Below, one piece after another: positions 10,641 to 21,566 of a stretch of 64,000 nt of DNA. Within the stretch, counting starts at the first letter, position 1. Each line of letters starts with the position of its first letter. Source of the stretch: Leptobrachium leishanense. Its lineage: Eukaryota > Chordata > Amphibia > Anura > Megophryidae. The DNA is taken from positions 118,559,690 through 118,623,689 of the forward strand of contig CM019066.1 of NCBI GenBank assembly GCA_009667805.1. Reading direction: 5' to 3'. The notes under the pieces were generated by a model. The model ran no database searches. It was not told the origin of the DNA and saw only the letters and a program-made list of their open reading frames with translations. The position numbers and the translations under genes were made by a program.

Positions 10641-12231
10641 GGCTGGGGTCAGCGCACTAGCAGCAAATGACGGGTAATGACGGCCAATATACAAAGTACG
10701 GTCGCACAAAAGTCTGGCCATGCAACGCAAGTGGAATTTGAATGCATTTTTTCGGGAACGCAGAACCGCTAGTACTGACGTACAGAGTGCGCTGCGTCCA
10801 CTAGCGGCGTGTGTGCGTGATTAGGAGACGTCAGACGCTGCTCATGTCCGGCCAACATAACGTCCAGACACCCAAAGTTTCCTGATTTGGATCCGTACAA
10901 AATCACGCACAACAATTGCGCATTGTATGACCGTTTCCGCTCATTCCGAGAAAAAATACGTCAATGCATTCGGATGCACTTTTTGACGTTCGCATTTAAC
11001 CCCTTCCCGACCGCTGACGTACCCTGTACGTCCTGTGTTCGGGTCTCCCTTAGACCCGATGACGTACAGGGTACGTCAGCGGCGCCAAATCCCCCTCCCG
11101 CCCGATACTCACCTCCCTCGTCGGATCCCATGGCGATCTGACAGGGAGGAAGCCTGCCCATGTGATTTACATGGGCAGGCGAGGCTGATGACGTCGCCAC
11201 GCTGCGTGGTGACGTCATCAGAAGGTGCCCCCATGTGTTTCAATGGAGGGGAGGGGGGGGCTCCTGCGGAGCCCTCTTTCTCCCCAACCATTGAAGCTAG
11301 GGAGATGCCGTTTGCACCGCTGGAGAGGGGAGAGCCTCCCCTTTCCAGCGGTGTATGGCATTAACCGTTTCGCCGCCGGATCACATTGCGGCGCCAATTG
11401 GCGCCAAAACGCGATTCGAACCTGGAGGGGGGCTGACATCTTGAATGTCAGCCTAGCCTCCAGGTCCACCCCCACCCACTGACAACCTCACCATATGTGT
11501 GAGGATGTCAGTGGGCCAGTTAACCATCTAGCTGCCATGTAGAGATAAGGGGATCCTAAGGATCCTTTTATCTCCCGATCCATGGCAGCTAAATGGTCAT
11601 ATTTGACATCATTTGAAAGGCCTGATCATGGCCTTTCAAATGATACCAAACATGACCAGGTTTGGTTTAAAAAAAAAAATTAAAAAAATTAAATAAAATA
11701 AAAAAATTTGTTTTTTTTAAAAAAAAATTTGTCTGGGGGGGTTTAATTAAATAGGACCTAGGCTGACATCTCAAAATAATTAGCACAAAATGGTCAGAAT
11801 GAGCGCAGCGCACATAGGTGAACTGGCTCAGCAGTGAAAGGGTTAAAAGGTAAAAACATGTAAAAATTGGGTATTTCTATTCTCGGGATAAAATTTGGAA
11901 ACTATTTAGCCGGGGTCTTTATTGGTGGTTGTAGCTTTAGGGGATTAAATTACGAAAAAGTGTGTTTTTACCATTTTTTTCATCATATTTCAGATTTTTT
12001 TTATAGTAAATTATTGGATATGATGGAAATAATGGTATTTCTAGAAAGTCCATTTAATGGCGGGAAAAAGGGTGTATAATATGTGTGAGTTGAATAAACG
12101 AGTAAGAGGAAAATTTGACCTAAACCCTAACAGCGCAGAAACGTAAAAACAGCAGCGGTCACTAAAGGACGGATTTGTGTAAAACCGCCCGGTCACTAAG
12201 GGGTTAAAAATGCTTTCGTTTGACCCTAGCC
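10641..12231. mobile_element. Harbinger-type MITE 3, split by a TTAA element
   Basis: The left part 10641-10999 starts GGCTGGGGTCAGCGCACTAG and runs through CACTTTTTGACGTTCGCATT. The right part resumes at 12208 with AAATGCTTTCGTTTGACC and ends CCCTAGCC. Together they match the ~425-bp MITEs elsewhere. It sits in the outer element at 9618-13530 where the related copy reads TTTCTAAGGCAGC. Confidence 0.75.
11000..12203. mobile_element. TTAA-flanked element (piggyBac-type), nested in MITE 3
   Basis: It starts CCCCTTCCCGACCGC and ends CGGTCACTAAGGGG, with TTAA at 10996-10999 and 12204-12207. The interior has several strong hairpins: GACGTACCCTGTACGTC type repeats near 11025-11085, CTGACATCTTGAATGTCAG near 11432, GATCCTAAGGATCCTTTTATCTC near 11552. 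A second possible end, CTCAGCAGTGAAAGGGTTAA at 11827-11846, and TTAACC at 11520 suggest that it is itself composite. No coding sequence was found; short open frames on both strands at 10961-11482 come from the GC-rich hairpins. Confidence 0.7.
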
Positions 12232-12365
12232 TTAGACAGCAGCATTATGTTGTTTTACTTATAAAGCAAACAATGCCACTGTACTAACTCACCATATTCT
12301 TTCCGACGGTGGTGCCTAATGTGGAGACGAAGGCTCAATGCATTATTTTGCATTAGTTCATCTAA

Positions 12366-12790
12366 GGCTAGGGTCAGACGAACGCATTTTTATGTTGTCT
12401 GTGAAAAAGTGCGTTCGAACGAATGGACGCATTTTTTCACAGAATACGCGATAGCGGTCATACTATGCGCATTTTCGTCCGTGATTTTGTACGGATCATC
12501 AATAAAACTCTTTTTGTGTCTGGACGTTATGTTGGCCGGACATTAGCAGCGTCTGACGTCTCCTAATCACACACACACGCCTCTAGCGGACGCAGCGCAC
12601 TCTGTACGTCAGTACCTGCGGTTTCACGTTCTCGAAAAAATGCGTTCATTTTCCACTTGCGTTGCGCAGCCGGACTTTTGTGCGACCGTACTTCGTATAT
12701 TGGCCGTCATTGCCCGGCATCTGCTGCTAGTGCGGCCGTGATTAAGTGCGCCAGAACGCGCGTTCGCACTGCCTCAGTCTGACCCTAGCC
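12366..12790. mobile_element. Harbinger-type MITE 4
   Basis: The ends are GGCTAGGGTCAGACGAACGC and GTCTGACCCTAGCC, preceded by TAA and followed by TTAA. It interrupts the outer TTAA element where the related copy has CATCTAAGACACAAGCC (25036). The interior is the inverse orientation of copies 1 and 6 (ATACGCGATAGCGGTCAT near 12442). Confidence 0.8.
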
Positions 12791-13530
12791 TTAAACACAA
12801 CACACCGTACCGCTGAAGCTGCAGCTTTGGACCCCTGTATCTCCATTCTATACACTCAACAAAGTCACTTTAGATGTCATTGGAAAGGTCAGAGTATGGC
12901 CTTTCTAATGATACCAAACATGACCATGTAAAAAAAAAAAAAACATTTATTTATTCTCCTCCAGAGCAATGGCATTGTCCATTTGTCACATATGCGCAAT
13001 ACCACTGCCATTACTCACCTTCTCATTTCCCACACCGGGAGCAAGTTCAGTGCTTTATACATAGTCATATTATTCATAAAACACAATCCTCCAGATAAAA
13101 GTGAAAGATTTTGTTTTTTTTCTGTTTTGGTTAAAATTGTTGTTATAAATAATAGAACATAATATATAACATAAAATAATTGTCTCAGAAAAATGCAGTA
13201 ACAGGTTCTCATTTTTAGTTTAGTTTAACAAGAGTATCCCATAGAATATAAAACCACAAAGGTTTGGGTGATAAAATGTAAAAAAGATATTTTACAAGCT
13301 GTAAATTAAAATCTTCATTGAAATTGTATTCTATTTTTTTTTCATTTTTTGTTATAGCATTCTGATGAGACATTATGTATACACATAATAATTATATATT
13401 TTGAAACTGCTGAGTGCGCTGAAAAAAAGAATATAGAATTTGTCTGGGTTTTATAGTAAAAAATGACTTCAACACACGTTTGAACATGATGAGCACAAAA
13501 CGGACAAAATGAGCTCAACGGTCAAAATTA

Positions 13531-15417
13531 TGCCCCAAGAGTAGGATCATATTGGTATGATCAGTAAATTCTCTTTTCTAATAAGTAATCCATACATCCA
13601 TTTCTTTTTAGCTTAGTTTCTTGGACTGTCTACTTAATAATATACATTGTTCTGTCCTGCCCAACCTGAACTCCCGTTGACATATAAGGAAAACAGCACT
13701 GTTTACTCTGGAGTTAATAACTACTAAGATATAAACAGAAATTTAAAAATCACCTGTATTTACACGTGCACATTAAGAAAACATTTGAGGTAGCTCTTGG
13801 TCATGCAGAAAAGGGAGTTTGAATTTTCCGATTATACAATTGTTTTCTTGTAATTAACAACTTTGAAATGTAATAATGGGGGTTCTTTCTCCACCAACAT
13901 TTGAAAATTCTATTGTTATTAGAATATGTAAAATTATAAGTAACTTTCACCAGTAACATTTAGTTTATTTTCCAAGAGCTATATAATAATCTTGATTCAC
14001 GATCATGCACTATATTAATAAATTGTCCAAAGTCTCAAGGTCACTTGTGTGTAATCCATTTCATATTACTATTTAAATTGGTTTATTGCATTTTCTTTCA
14101 GACCTGGGTCTCTTAACCTTATCATAGCAGAATTAATTTAAAATATATGCTCTAGTGATCATTAATAAAGATCTACCCTGGCTGCATGCTGCTTGGAATT
14201 GAGGGGATAACTATGAAATTCAAATCATGTTGAAATTACAAAATAGTACATATATTTTCCCCTCATTAATAAATATGTGTCTATATGTACAAACATTTAG
14301 AACTGTCAGCACGATCCTTTAAATAATTAACCTACAGTGATAAAATTGTGAAAACTGACACTTGTTTTGAATAAACAAATATTCTGGTGTAAGTTTGCCA
14401 AATAATTGGTCAGTTTTGAGAATGTTTTATATTATTAAAGATACAATGCATATTCTCCACAATCCTGGAGGTGTGAAGACTGGATGAGGGTGGGTCGGCT
14501 TGCATTGTGGCCCACCTGCTTTAATATACATACATATATGGATAAAAAAAACATAGATAAATTATAAAATTACAGCTGAATGAATGCAATCAAGTGATAA
14601 ATACTGAACGTATCCATCCAGATGTATTCTCAAAATAACCGTATGTTTGCGCTATGAGGTAATTTACGTGTATTATCACGAATGACCAATGACAAGGCTT
14701 CAGAAAAAGCTCCTATCGATGGGCAGTTTTTAAAGTGCATGTTGGACTGCAGCAGCCTATCACAGAACAAGTAACGATGCTCATCACACAATTGACCTCT
14801 TTGATACAGCAAAATTATTTAAACTTGGCCAATGAGAGCGCTTATAGTAGGAGCCCTTCATTAATGTTTGCAGATTCTATTGATTCAAAATACATTGGCT
14901 TATTAACTACAACTAATATTCCTCAGATTTAACTCTTTAATGACTTATGTTTTTTTCTATGGTGATGAGCAAATGACACAAACAAATTCTTTTTGAATTT
15001 TACAATGCTCTTGTTTGACCGTGATCTCTCTCTTCTTTCTCTTTTGGTGTACCCACACATGCTATATATTGTTTTTGGTTTTTTTTTACAAACAGGGATT
15101 TTTTGTGGTAACCTAAATGTACACATATCTCATTATTCAGTATAAAAAAATATTTAAAAACAAACACTTTATTTTGGAACATCGGAATATTTACATAATA
15201 ATACAGACTCATTAACATACATAAACATTCCGTTCGTTCATTATATATTTTCAGCACAATTAAAAGCCAAAAGATGGCCAAGAGAAGAAAAAAAAAAAGG
15301 GGGATGCACAAATCCAGAGTCCTACATTTAAAAGTCGAGCTCATTTGACGTATAAGCTTCCATGAAACCATCATAAGCCGAATAAACCATACATCTGGAA
15401 CAACCAGACCTAGGCCC
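13531..15417. other. AT-rich non-coding stretch
   Basis: No gene or element end was recognised. A T/A-rich region with a short (TACATA) microsatellite-like tract near 14525 is present. The open frame on the minus strand near 15000-15518 is a by-product of the adjacent minisatellite. Confidence 0.5.
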
Positions 15418-15655
15418 AACCAGGTACAGCGAGACCCCAGGCCCAGCCTAACCCCTGGGCCCAGCCAGACCCCAGGGCCCAACCAGACCCCTGGGCCCAA
15501 CCAGACCCCTGGGCCCAACCAGACCCCTGGGCCCAGCCAGACCCCTGAGCCCAGCCAAACCCCAGGGCCCAGCGAGACCCCAGGGCCCAGCCAGACCCCA
15601 GGGCACAGCCAGACCCCATGCCCAGCCAGACCACAGGGCCCAACCAGACCCCAGA
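15418..15655. repeat. Minisatellite of ~18 bp units (CCAGACCCCTGGGCCCAA)
   Basis: About 12 units of an 18-bp motif, with variants CCAGACCCCAGGGCCCAG and CCAAACCCCAGGGCCCAG. Because 18 is a multiple of 3 every frame stays open: on the minus strand it encodes GSGWAQ-type hexapeptides in one frame and GPGVWL in another. It abuts the last codons of the adjacent L1 fragment. Confidence 0.9.
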
Positions 15656-16540
15656 GAAATTAGGCATAGTGTGTTGAACTTTAGCCGATAATTCGTCCAT
15701 TAATTGGATATATTCCATTATTCGATACAGACATCCCAGTGATGGTAGATAGGGAGACCTCCGTTTCTCTGCAATAGCCTTCCGAGCGACTAAAAATATC
15801 TTTGCTAGTAAACGATTTTGATAACATGTCAGAACCGGGACCGGTTTTGCAAATAAATAAATCCATGGATCCCGTGGGACAACAGGTCCAAAGATACTTT
15901 CCAGCAGCACCTGCACCCTGTACCAGTACACTTTAAACAGTGGGCATGACATATGGGACTGGGTGCCTCTCAATCCACAATTTCTCCAACAAATATCTGG
16001 GATCGAGGGATTCATCTTATGCAAAAGCATCGGGGTAGTATACCACCTCATAAGTGTCTTAATTGATTGTTCTTGTAATGTTGTACAGATAGATACTGTA
16101 TGTTGAGCCTCCCAGATATCCTGCCACTTCTCATTATCCAATGAGGCACCCAATTCCCTTTCCCTTGCTGCCACATATCCTAATGATGGCAAAGAAGAAC
16201 TGGATGAAAGATGTACATATAGGGTTGATATCATCCCTCCGGGTATAGAGCCCTTATAACACATTAACTCAAAAAAGGTTAAACTAGCAGTTGCGGCCTC
16301 TCTAATCTCTGGTAACATCACACAATGCCGAAGTTGGAGTAACCGGAAAAAATCATGTGGCCTGAGGTCTCCCTTGTCACACAAATTATCAAAATTAAGA
16401 ATAGTCTGCCCCCTATACAGACCAGCTGATGAAGCCGCGATTGTTTTTAAAATAAATTTTAATTTTTGAAATCCTGCTCCTGTTGTAGCTGTGCCATCTA
16501 TCCTGGACCTTGGGTGGTTTTCATTTGGGTTTCCTGACAC
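15656..16540 (-). pseudogene. L1-like ORF2 C-terminal part with zinc-knuckle-like motif
   Basis: The long open frame encodes the C-terminal region of an L1-type ORF2. Landmarks are PHDFFRLLQLRHC (compare PSDFFHYLQLSNF in the LINE at 34187), LMRWYTTPMLL and CWRNCGLRGTQSHMSC, the Cys/His cluster typical of the end of L1-group ORF2 proteins. The Trp-Trp pair usually found in HMWW.CP is deleted here. The frame continues into the minisatellite and gains a GSGWAQ-repeat tail that is not part of the family. Confidence 0.75.
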
Positions 16541-16946
16541 CTAAAAAAACCCATGAGCGCTTATTCTGGGGAGGAAATGTGAGTACAAAATTCTAAATTT
16601 ACTATGCCATAACCCTCTCAGATTTGCACAAGGAGTGTCTCTTCTTCTCTCACCCTCTACCGCATAATCCCGGATTATACAGTTTATATAAGGTGGGGGT
16701 CACCTGAGAAGTTGGAAGACAATTTACCCAGATGCTTGGATCCACTTAGAGCCAGTGATAAGGCTCTAGACTTGTGAGTGGACAATCATCTATTTACCAT
16801 ACTAAAATTAATATCTACGTTATTGCACTATTATTATTTTATCTCTCCCTATATATATGTGAGACCTTAGGACCCCAGAAGGCATTGTTTGCGCCGATCC
16901 AGGTTATATATTCTACAATTTGTGTACATTGGTGTAGGGGAAACCA
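16541..16946. other. Unassigned segment between two L1 parts
   Basis: The two L1 coding pieces on either side do not join directly. No known element end was seen. It may be decayed ORF2 sequence or a small insertion. Confidence 0.35.
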
Positions 16947-18110
16947 CTATATCCTGTGATTGGCTGTCTGGGGTGCCGAGGTGGTGGATACATATTGTGT
17001 TGCGCTGCACCATCTCTTGTTTATATGCCCCCTATACATGTCTTTGATCCTGGTCACTCCATAGCCTGCCAATTTTATAAATTGTTTGGGTATCATTCCT
17101 GGTTGAAATTGCATATTCCTCCATAATGGCAGAAGTGTTGACATTGCTCTTCTAAGGCCCTTGTTTAGGGATACCTTGTCCCAAAGCAAAACACTATTAT
17201 GCAATGCTGGGCATTGCACTGACAGAGGTGGACAATAGATCTTTGGGAGACAAAACCAATACTTTGGTATCTCAGGCCATATCAAGGCTGACTCAAAGTC
17301 TACCCATCGATGAGTATATGAAGGAGAGTGCAGCGCCGCCACTTGTGCCAGTTGCGCGGCTTGATAATACAATGTCAGATTGGGAAGACCCAGCCCTCCA
17401 CGATCCATCGGCCTATATAATGTTGTTCTCGCCACCTGCCTCCTGCCATTACGCCACACGAAAGCATCTATTTTTGATTGTAAAAACCTAGGTCGCTCGA
17501 GTCGACAAGAATTGGAAGTGTTTGGAACAGGTAATAAATTCATCTTTACACTATAAACTCGGCCCAACCATGAACTGCAATCCTTGTCCAACACCTCCAA
17601 GTCCTGTCGAAGTTGTACAAATAACTTTTCATAATTGACAGAATACAATCTCGCAGAAGACTGAGGTAGATAAATACCCAGATAGGGCATAGAAATATGG
17701 GCAGCTCTAAAACCATACTGCTCCGTAAGATACCGAGTCTCATCCTCGGTCACATGAAATGATAACATTGTGGATTTATCCATAGTCACCCCAAAACCAG
17801 AGACATTGGCGAATTCTTTAAGCAATCGATTCACCCCCCACATAGACACATCTCGAGATGTCAAAGTTAAAAGAAGGTCATCTGCATAAGCAGAGACCAC
17901 AAAAGAGTCCTCCCTAAGGGAAATGCCAGTTACTGTTGGGGAGCACCGTAAATAACATAAAAATGGTTCCAGGGTTAAAACAAACAAAAGCGGAGATAAA
18001 GGACATCCCTAACAGGTGCCATTATTTATTAAAAATATTAGGGGCTGAGTACCAGGTATAAGACCTCTCATTTCCCATTTATATACTCCTCCTGACACAG
18101 AGTAAACATA
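16947..18110 (-). pseudogene. L1-like ORF2 reverse transcriptase fragment
   Basis: The minus-strand frame contains VSAYADDLLLT, with the YADD catalytic box of reverse transcriptase at 17877-17888. It is followed by SGFGVTMDKSTM and MPYLGIYLP, matching the order SGYNVNYDKTRAM and LKYLGVFL in the LINE at 33189-33600. RPMDRGGLGLPNL follows in the thumb/connection region. Upstream, GCPLSP is preceded by a TAG where RQGCPLSP is expected (about 18010), and sequence homologous to the RT palm can be read back to about 18110. It is truncated at its 5' side. Confidence 0.8.
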
Positions 18111-18199
18111 ATGGTGTACAGTATCTATCCTGATTCATAAAGATTGTCCCTTTACTCTGTCCTCTTATTCATCCGATCAGGCAGGTTGATATATTATTG

Positions 18200-18916
18200 T
18201 ACAGGGCCAGAGTGCAGGGAAAACCCGCGGGAAACCTGCTGCAATCCCGACGAAACCCCACCGCAAACCTGCAGGAACAGCTGCAAAAAACACACTGAAC
18301 ACGCCGGAAAAGGCCGACAAGCTGACGAATGGGGCAAAAAAAAACAAAAACAATACGCTTGAAAGTGTCAAAATTTAAACGCTGTTTGCTAAAAAACTAC
18401 TGAAGGAAAATGCCTGGAATTTACATATAAGATCCTATGAATGGTAATAAAAATGTCTGTTACAGAAAAAAGAAAAAACACTTTAAAAAAAACCCTGATT
18501 TTTCTTTGCTGAAATAATCCCGAAAATGCCTAAAAGATTCTAAAAAAATCAATAAATAGACTTTTTACTGCAGATTAAAATAATAAACAGTTTATTAGAT
18601 ATTGAATAAAAACAGGAATATTTTTAACATTGAAGCCTATGGGGTTTGATTGAATAAACCTGCCAAATGAAAACACTGAACAGCAGGGCACTACGGGAAC
18701 TTTTCACTGCTGTTCGGTGTTCTCTGAATAGGTTAACCATTACTTCTTTATGGGGGATTTCACTGCCTTCAAACAGGCACCGTACTTGCTGGCAGTTCAC
18801 CAAAATTTGGCAAACTGCCTGCTCTCTGAATAGCCGAATGGCCCCCGACATGTCACCTTACAGGAAAATTCCCTGTTCGGTGACATTTCAGGGCCAGATC
18901 AGCTGAATAACCCCTT
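18200..18916. mobile_element. MITE of the GGGGTTATT-ended family, copy 2
   Basis: It ends CAGATCAGCTGAATAACCCC and shares several ordered blocks with 7178-8094, including AGATCCTATGAATGGTAAT, TTGAAGCCTATGGGGTTTG and GTGTTCTCTGAATAGGTTAACC. The left terminus is not clear. Confidence 0.6.
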
Positions 18917-19564
18917 ACGATACAAGGAGTGGTGTAAACCCAGTTTTTATCTATCAACAGAACTCAAAATAAAGTAGGAATACGGGCCTTCATGTGTCCG
19001 TGGTCATAGGACAGTAGGAGGAATAGATAACAAGCTGGGTGGTAAAGGGGGTGCCAATGGACCACTGGAGACTGGACCACTGGAAATGTCCAGAATATTG
19101 GTAATCTATCACATAAAAACTGTGGAGAGCGCTCAGAACCATGGTATCTTAGGCAGGATCAGTAAAGGAATCATAGACGAGGTAGCAGCATGTACAAAGA
19201 ATGTAGATTAATTTACTCCATCAAACTCTACAGAGTCTATTACCTCCTTCATGCTAACACTAGCATCAGCATTAGCATTAGACATGTGCATTAGTTTTAG
19301 TACTAAAACGATTTAGTCCGAATTTTGGGATAATTTAGTTTTAGTATGACTGAAGAGATACGAAACTGCTCAGTACAAAAAACGAAAGAAACTAGAATAA
19401 AATACACTACATTTTAGTTTCAGTCCTTTTTGTGATATTACATTGATGAGTGAAGGAGACCAGTATTGAACGCAACATCGCAAAGCTACAGAAAAGGTTT
19501 GTATACGTAATCCTTCCCAACCCCTAGCCGAAAATCTGACAGTGATAGAGCTCCAGAATACTCA

Positions 19565-20173
19565 CTCGCAGCACAGACAGCCAGCACAGGAGAGGAAACC
19601 TTTACTTAACCCTTGCATGTCTATGAGGCAGACAAGATGATAAAAGCAGCTGGAGAAGGAAAACATTCAAATAAATCACACTGAAAGCTAATGACAGAGG
19701 AGGGCTGGATAGTAAAAACCCCTTTATACCAAGCAGCGCTGGGAGAAGAGAGGGACTTTATAAAACGTGTGTTATCTCCCCTCCCGCTCCGAATAATAGG
19801 GGCTTAGGTCTGGTACATTTTATATTATCCAGGAGTACTATCCCCCTTTCCTCATCTATAATACACGTTTTATATAAAGTCCCTCTCCTCTCCCAGTGCT
19901 GCTTGTTATATAGTTTTTTTTACGTCTGATACATTTAGTATCCAGCTCTCACAGTTACTCTGTCATTATGAGCCTATAGTGTGATTTATTTGAATGTTTT
20001 CCCTAGATTTAAAGTGCTTTATTTTATTATAAAAATCAATTTGCACCAGTCATCTCTTCTCTGAGCTTTCAGACCGATTTACGTTAATATTTTGCCTCTC
20101 CCCTGCTTTTATATTCCTGTGTCTCCCCCACAGAGATACAAAGTTTAAGTAAAAGTACCCTCTCCTGTGCTGG
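19565..20173. repeat. Large palindrome inside hAT copy 1
   Basis: Outer arms: CCAGCACAGGAGAGGAAACC (19571) against CCCTCTCCTGTGCTGG (20173). Middle: AACATTCAAATAAATCACAC against GTGTGATTTATTTGAATG. Inner: AGCAGCGCTGGGAGAAGAGA against CTCTCCTCTCCCAGTGCTGC. The block is absent from the copy at 49447-50437, which joins CAACATCGCAACATCC directly to AAAGTTCTGCACC. It therefore looks like a fold-back insertion, or a segment lost from the shorter copy. Confidence 0.75.
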
Positions 20174-20215
20174 ATAAGCATTGCATTCCGAAGTTCTGCA
20201 CCCTCCACATGCCAA

Positions 20216-20345
20216 TGCAGTAAGATGTTCTATACAGAGAGGGGCATTAATTAATGCAGGTGGATGTTGTATACATTATACAGAAAGGGGTATTAATTAA
20301 TGCAGGAGGATGTTCTATACATTATACAGAGAGGAGCCTTTTTTT
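20216..20345. repeat. Short tandem array, ~45-55 bp units, hAT copy 1
   Basis: About three units of the motif GATGTTCTATACATTATACA with GAGAGGGGTATTAATTAATG. The same array is expanded to about seven units at 49690-49975. Confidence 0.85.
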
Positions 20346-20394
20346 TTAGCCCTTTAAATCCAGTGGCTGTGAGCGCTGAGATTGGCTGCTTGCT

Positions 20395-20610
20395 ATATTA
20401 TCTTTCAGTACAATGTATCAGGCTCAGCTGTTACAGTAACTGACTGTAACAGCGCTCAGAGTTTCAGTAAAACAAGGAAATAATATTGTTCTAACCTCTT
20501 ATATATAAAAATATTATTTACTAGTTTTAGTGAAACTCTGAGCACTGTGATGAGCAGCAGTCAGTTATTGTAACAGCTTTGCCTGGCACATTGTGCTGAG
20601 AGTGAGAGAT
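20395..20610. repeat. Inverted repeat conserved in both non-autonomous hAT copies
   Basis: GCTCAGAGTTTCAGTAAAAC is mirrored by GTTTTAGTGAAACTCTGAGC around an AT-rich loop, with GTTACAGTAACTGACTG and CAGTCAGTTATTGTAAC further out. It is present at the matching place (50025-50260) in the other copy. Confidence 0.8.
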
Positions 20611-20824
20611 ACTGTAACAAGCAGTGATCTCGGCCCTCTGAGGAGACACTACAATAGTAATTGTATCCACTGGTTTTCGGATGAATGAAATTAGTTTTCA
20701 TACTAAAGAACTGAAAACGAATTTCTTTAGCAACTAAATAAATTGCTTTTTAGGACTAATCCATTAGTTCAAAACGAAATTTTGTGCTGTGCACATGTCT
20801 AATTAGCATTAGCATTAGCTTAAA

Positions 20825-21299
20825 GGAGGTCATAGTGCTGCGGCCAGGTCACCTTTGAATCGCTAACGGGTTAAAAAAAAACATTAGCGCTCGTTAATTT
20901 GCAATTTGTAGCGCGAGTTTACTGTACTTTGCACTCCCTATCCCTAACATTGGGAGCGCAAAGTGCAAGCACAGATTAACTAGTGTTAGGATCACTTGGT
21001 CCTGACGCTAGTTACTTAGAGCTGGCGGTAGCTAAAAAAGTTACCACCAGCTCAGAGGTGTAGGTAATGGATTGCGCTGCTGCAGAATCCATTACCTGCA
21101 GCTCAAAACGCCCAAAAAAATCAAATACTCACCTCTCATTATGCGGCAAGAACGGCAGCCCGATCCACTGCTTCTGGCCACTGGGAGAAGAAAGTCCCCT
21201 GTCTCCCTCCATGATCACTCCATTGATCAGCAGGATCTCGCAAAAGGCGAGAATCTGCCGGTCATGTGACCCAGCAGCACAATCCTCCATGGAGTCCTA
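20825..21299. other. Non-coding stretch with small inverted repeats
   Basis: Short repeats such as GAGCTGGCGGTAGC with GTTACCACCAGCTC (about 21018-21055) and TGGATTGCGCTGCTGCAGAATCCA are visible. The two overlapping open frames at 21067-21324 show no family motif. No gene is called. Confidence 0.4.
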
Positions 21300-21566
21300 T
21301 GGATGCTATGGAGGGGATGCTTGAGACATCGCTGTAGGGCTGCCCCTTGCATCCGCGGGCCTAGCATTCGCTAAGGGGCAGGCTGCCGGACTCAGTGCCT
21401 GACCCGTGATCTGCTGGGGAAACTGGGAAGCAAAGGGGAAATTATCGAATGCGAGGGCAACGCAATAGTGCCCTACGTGTTTCTCCTGGAGTGCATTATC
21501 AGGAGTGTTGATGGAGTGGTTACAAGTAGAGAAAAGCATGGCTGAGTGTGCTGGGTAAGACCACAT
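21300..21566 (-). mobile_element. Possible decayed Penelope-like element terminal segment
   Basis: This is assigned only because of a hammerhead-like core at 21468-21505 on the minus strand and because, as in the insertion at 56520-57332, the core is followed on the minus strand by a short AT-rich tail. No reverse transcriptase was found. Low confidence. Confidence 0.3.
21468..21505 (-). ncRNA. Hammerhead-like motif, decayed
   Basis: On the minus strand CTGATAA (21496-21502) is followed by a hairpin-like CACTCCAGGAG and GAAAC (21479-21483), then ACGTAGGG. The order CUGANGA - stem II - GAAA is that of a hammerhead ribozyme. One invariant base of the first box is changed (A for G) and stem II is shortened, so it is unlikely to cleave. 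Confidence 0.35.

Larger units (their letters stand above)
9618..13530. mobile_element. Large TTAA-flanked non-autonomous element (piggyBac-type), with four insertions
   Basis: TTAA at 9614-9617 precedes CTTGTTCACTGCGG. Internal blocks run parallel to the element at 24410-25749: AAGTGAACAATG near 9992, TGCCAGCTAGAGTGGAG near 10038, GGTCAGAGTCTGGCC near 10195, then GCAAACAATGCCACTG near 12267, ATGATACCAAACATGACC near 12908 and GAGCTCAACGGTCAAAAT near 13511. Between these blocks sit a SINE, a fold-back MITE and two Harbinger-type MITEs. The right end is decayed and lacks a clear TTAA. Noncoding; mobilisation would need an outside piggyBac transposase. Confidence 0.6.
15656..18130 (-). mobile_element. 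L1-like LINE fragment (Tx1/L1 group), 5'-truncated
   Basis: A minus-strand reverse transcriptase piece (about 18130 down to 16947) is followed by a C-terminal piece (16540 down to 15656). It belongs to the same broad lineage as the LINE at 27333-35231 but is clearly divergent. Upstream parts (ORF1, endonuclease, first RT blocks) are missing. The 3' side passes straight into the 18-bp minisatellite, and no poly(A) tail was seen. Confidence 0.8.
19279..20801. mobile_element. Non-autonomous hAT element (TAGACATGTGCA ends), copy 1, 8-bp TSD
   Basis: It starts TAGACATGTGCATTAG and ends GTGCACATGTCTA. ATTAGCAT is duplicated exactly on both sides (19271-19278, 20802-20809), the 8-bp TSD of hAT elements. 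Subterminal sequences also pair (ACGATTTAGTCC with GGACTAATCC). A shorter relative is at 49447-50437. It has no coding capacity. Confidence 0.9.

Noticed and set aside
10961..11482. Cluster of open frames on both strands in a GC-rich segment
   Set aside because: They fall in a hairpin-rich non-autonomous TTAA element; the GC content keeps all frames open.
15000..15518. 172-codon minus-strand open frame starting with GPGVWL repeats
   Set aside because: The repeat section is the 18-bp minisatellite in a second frame and the remainder is AT-rich non-coding sequence.
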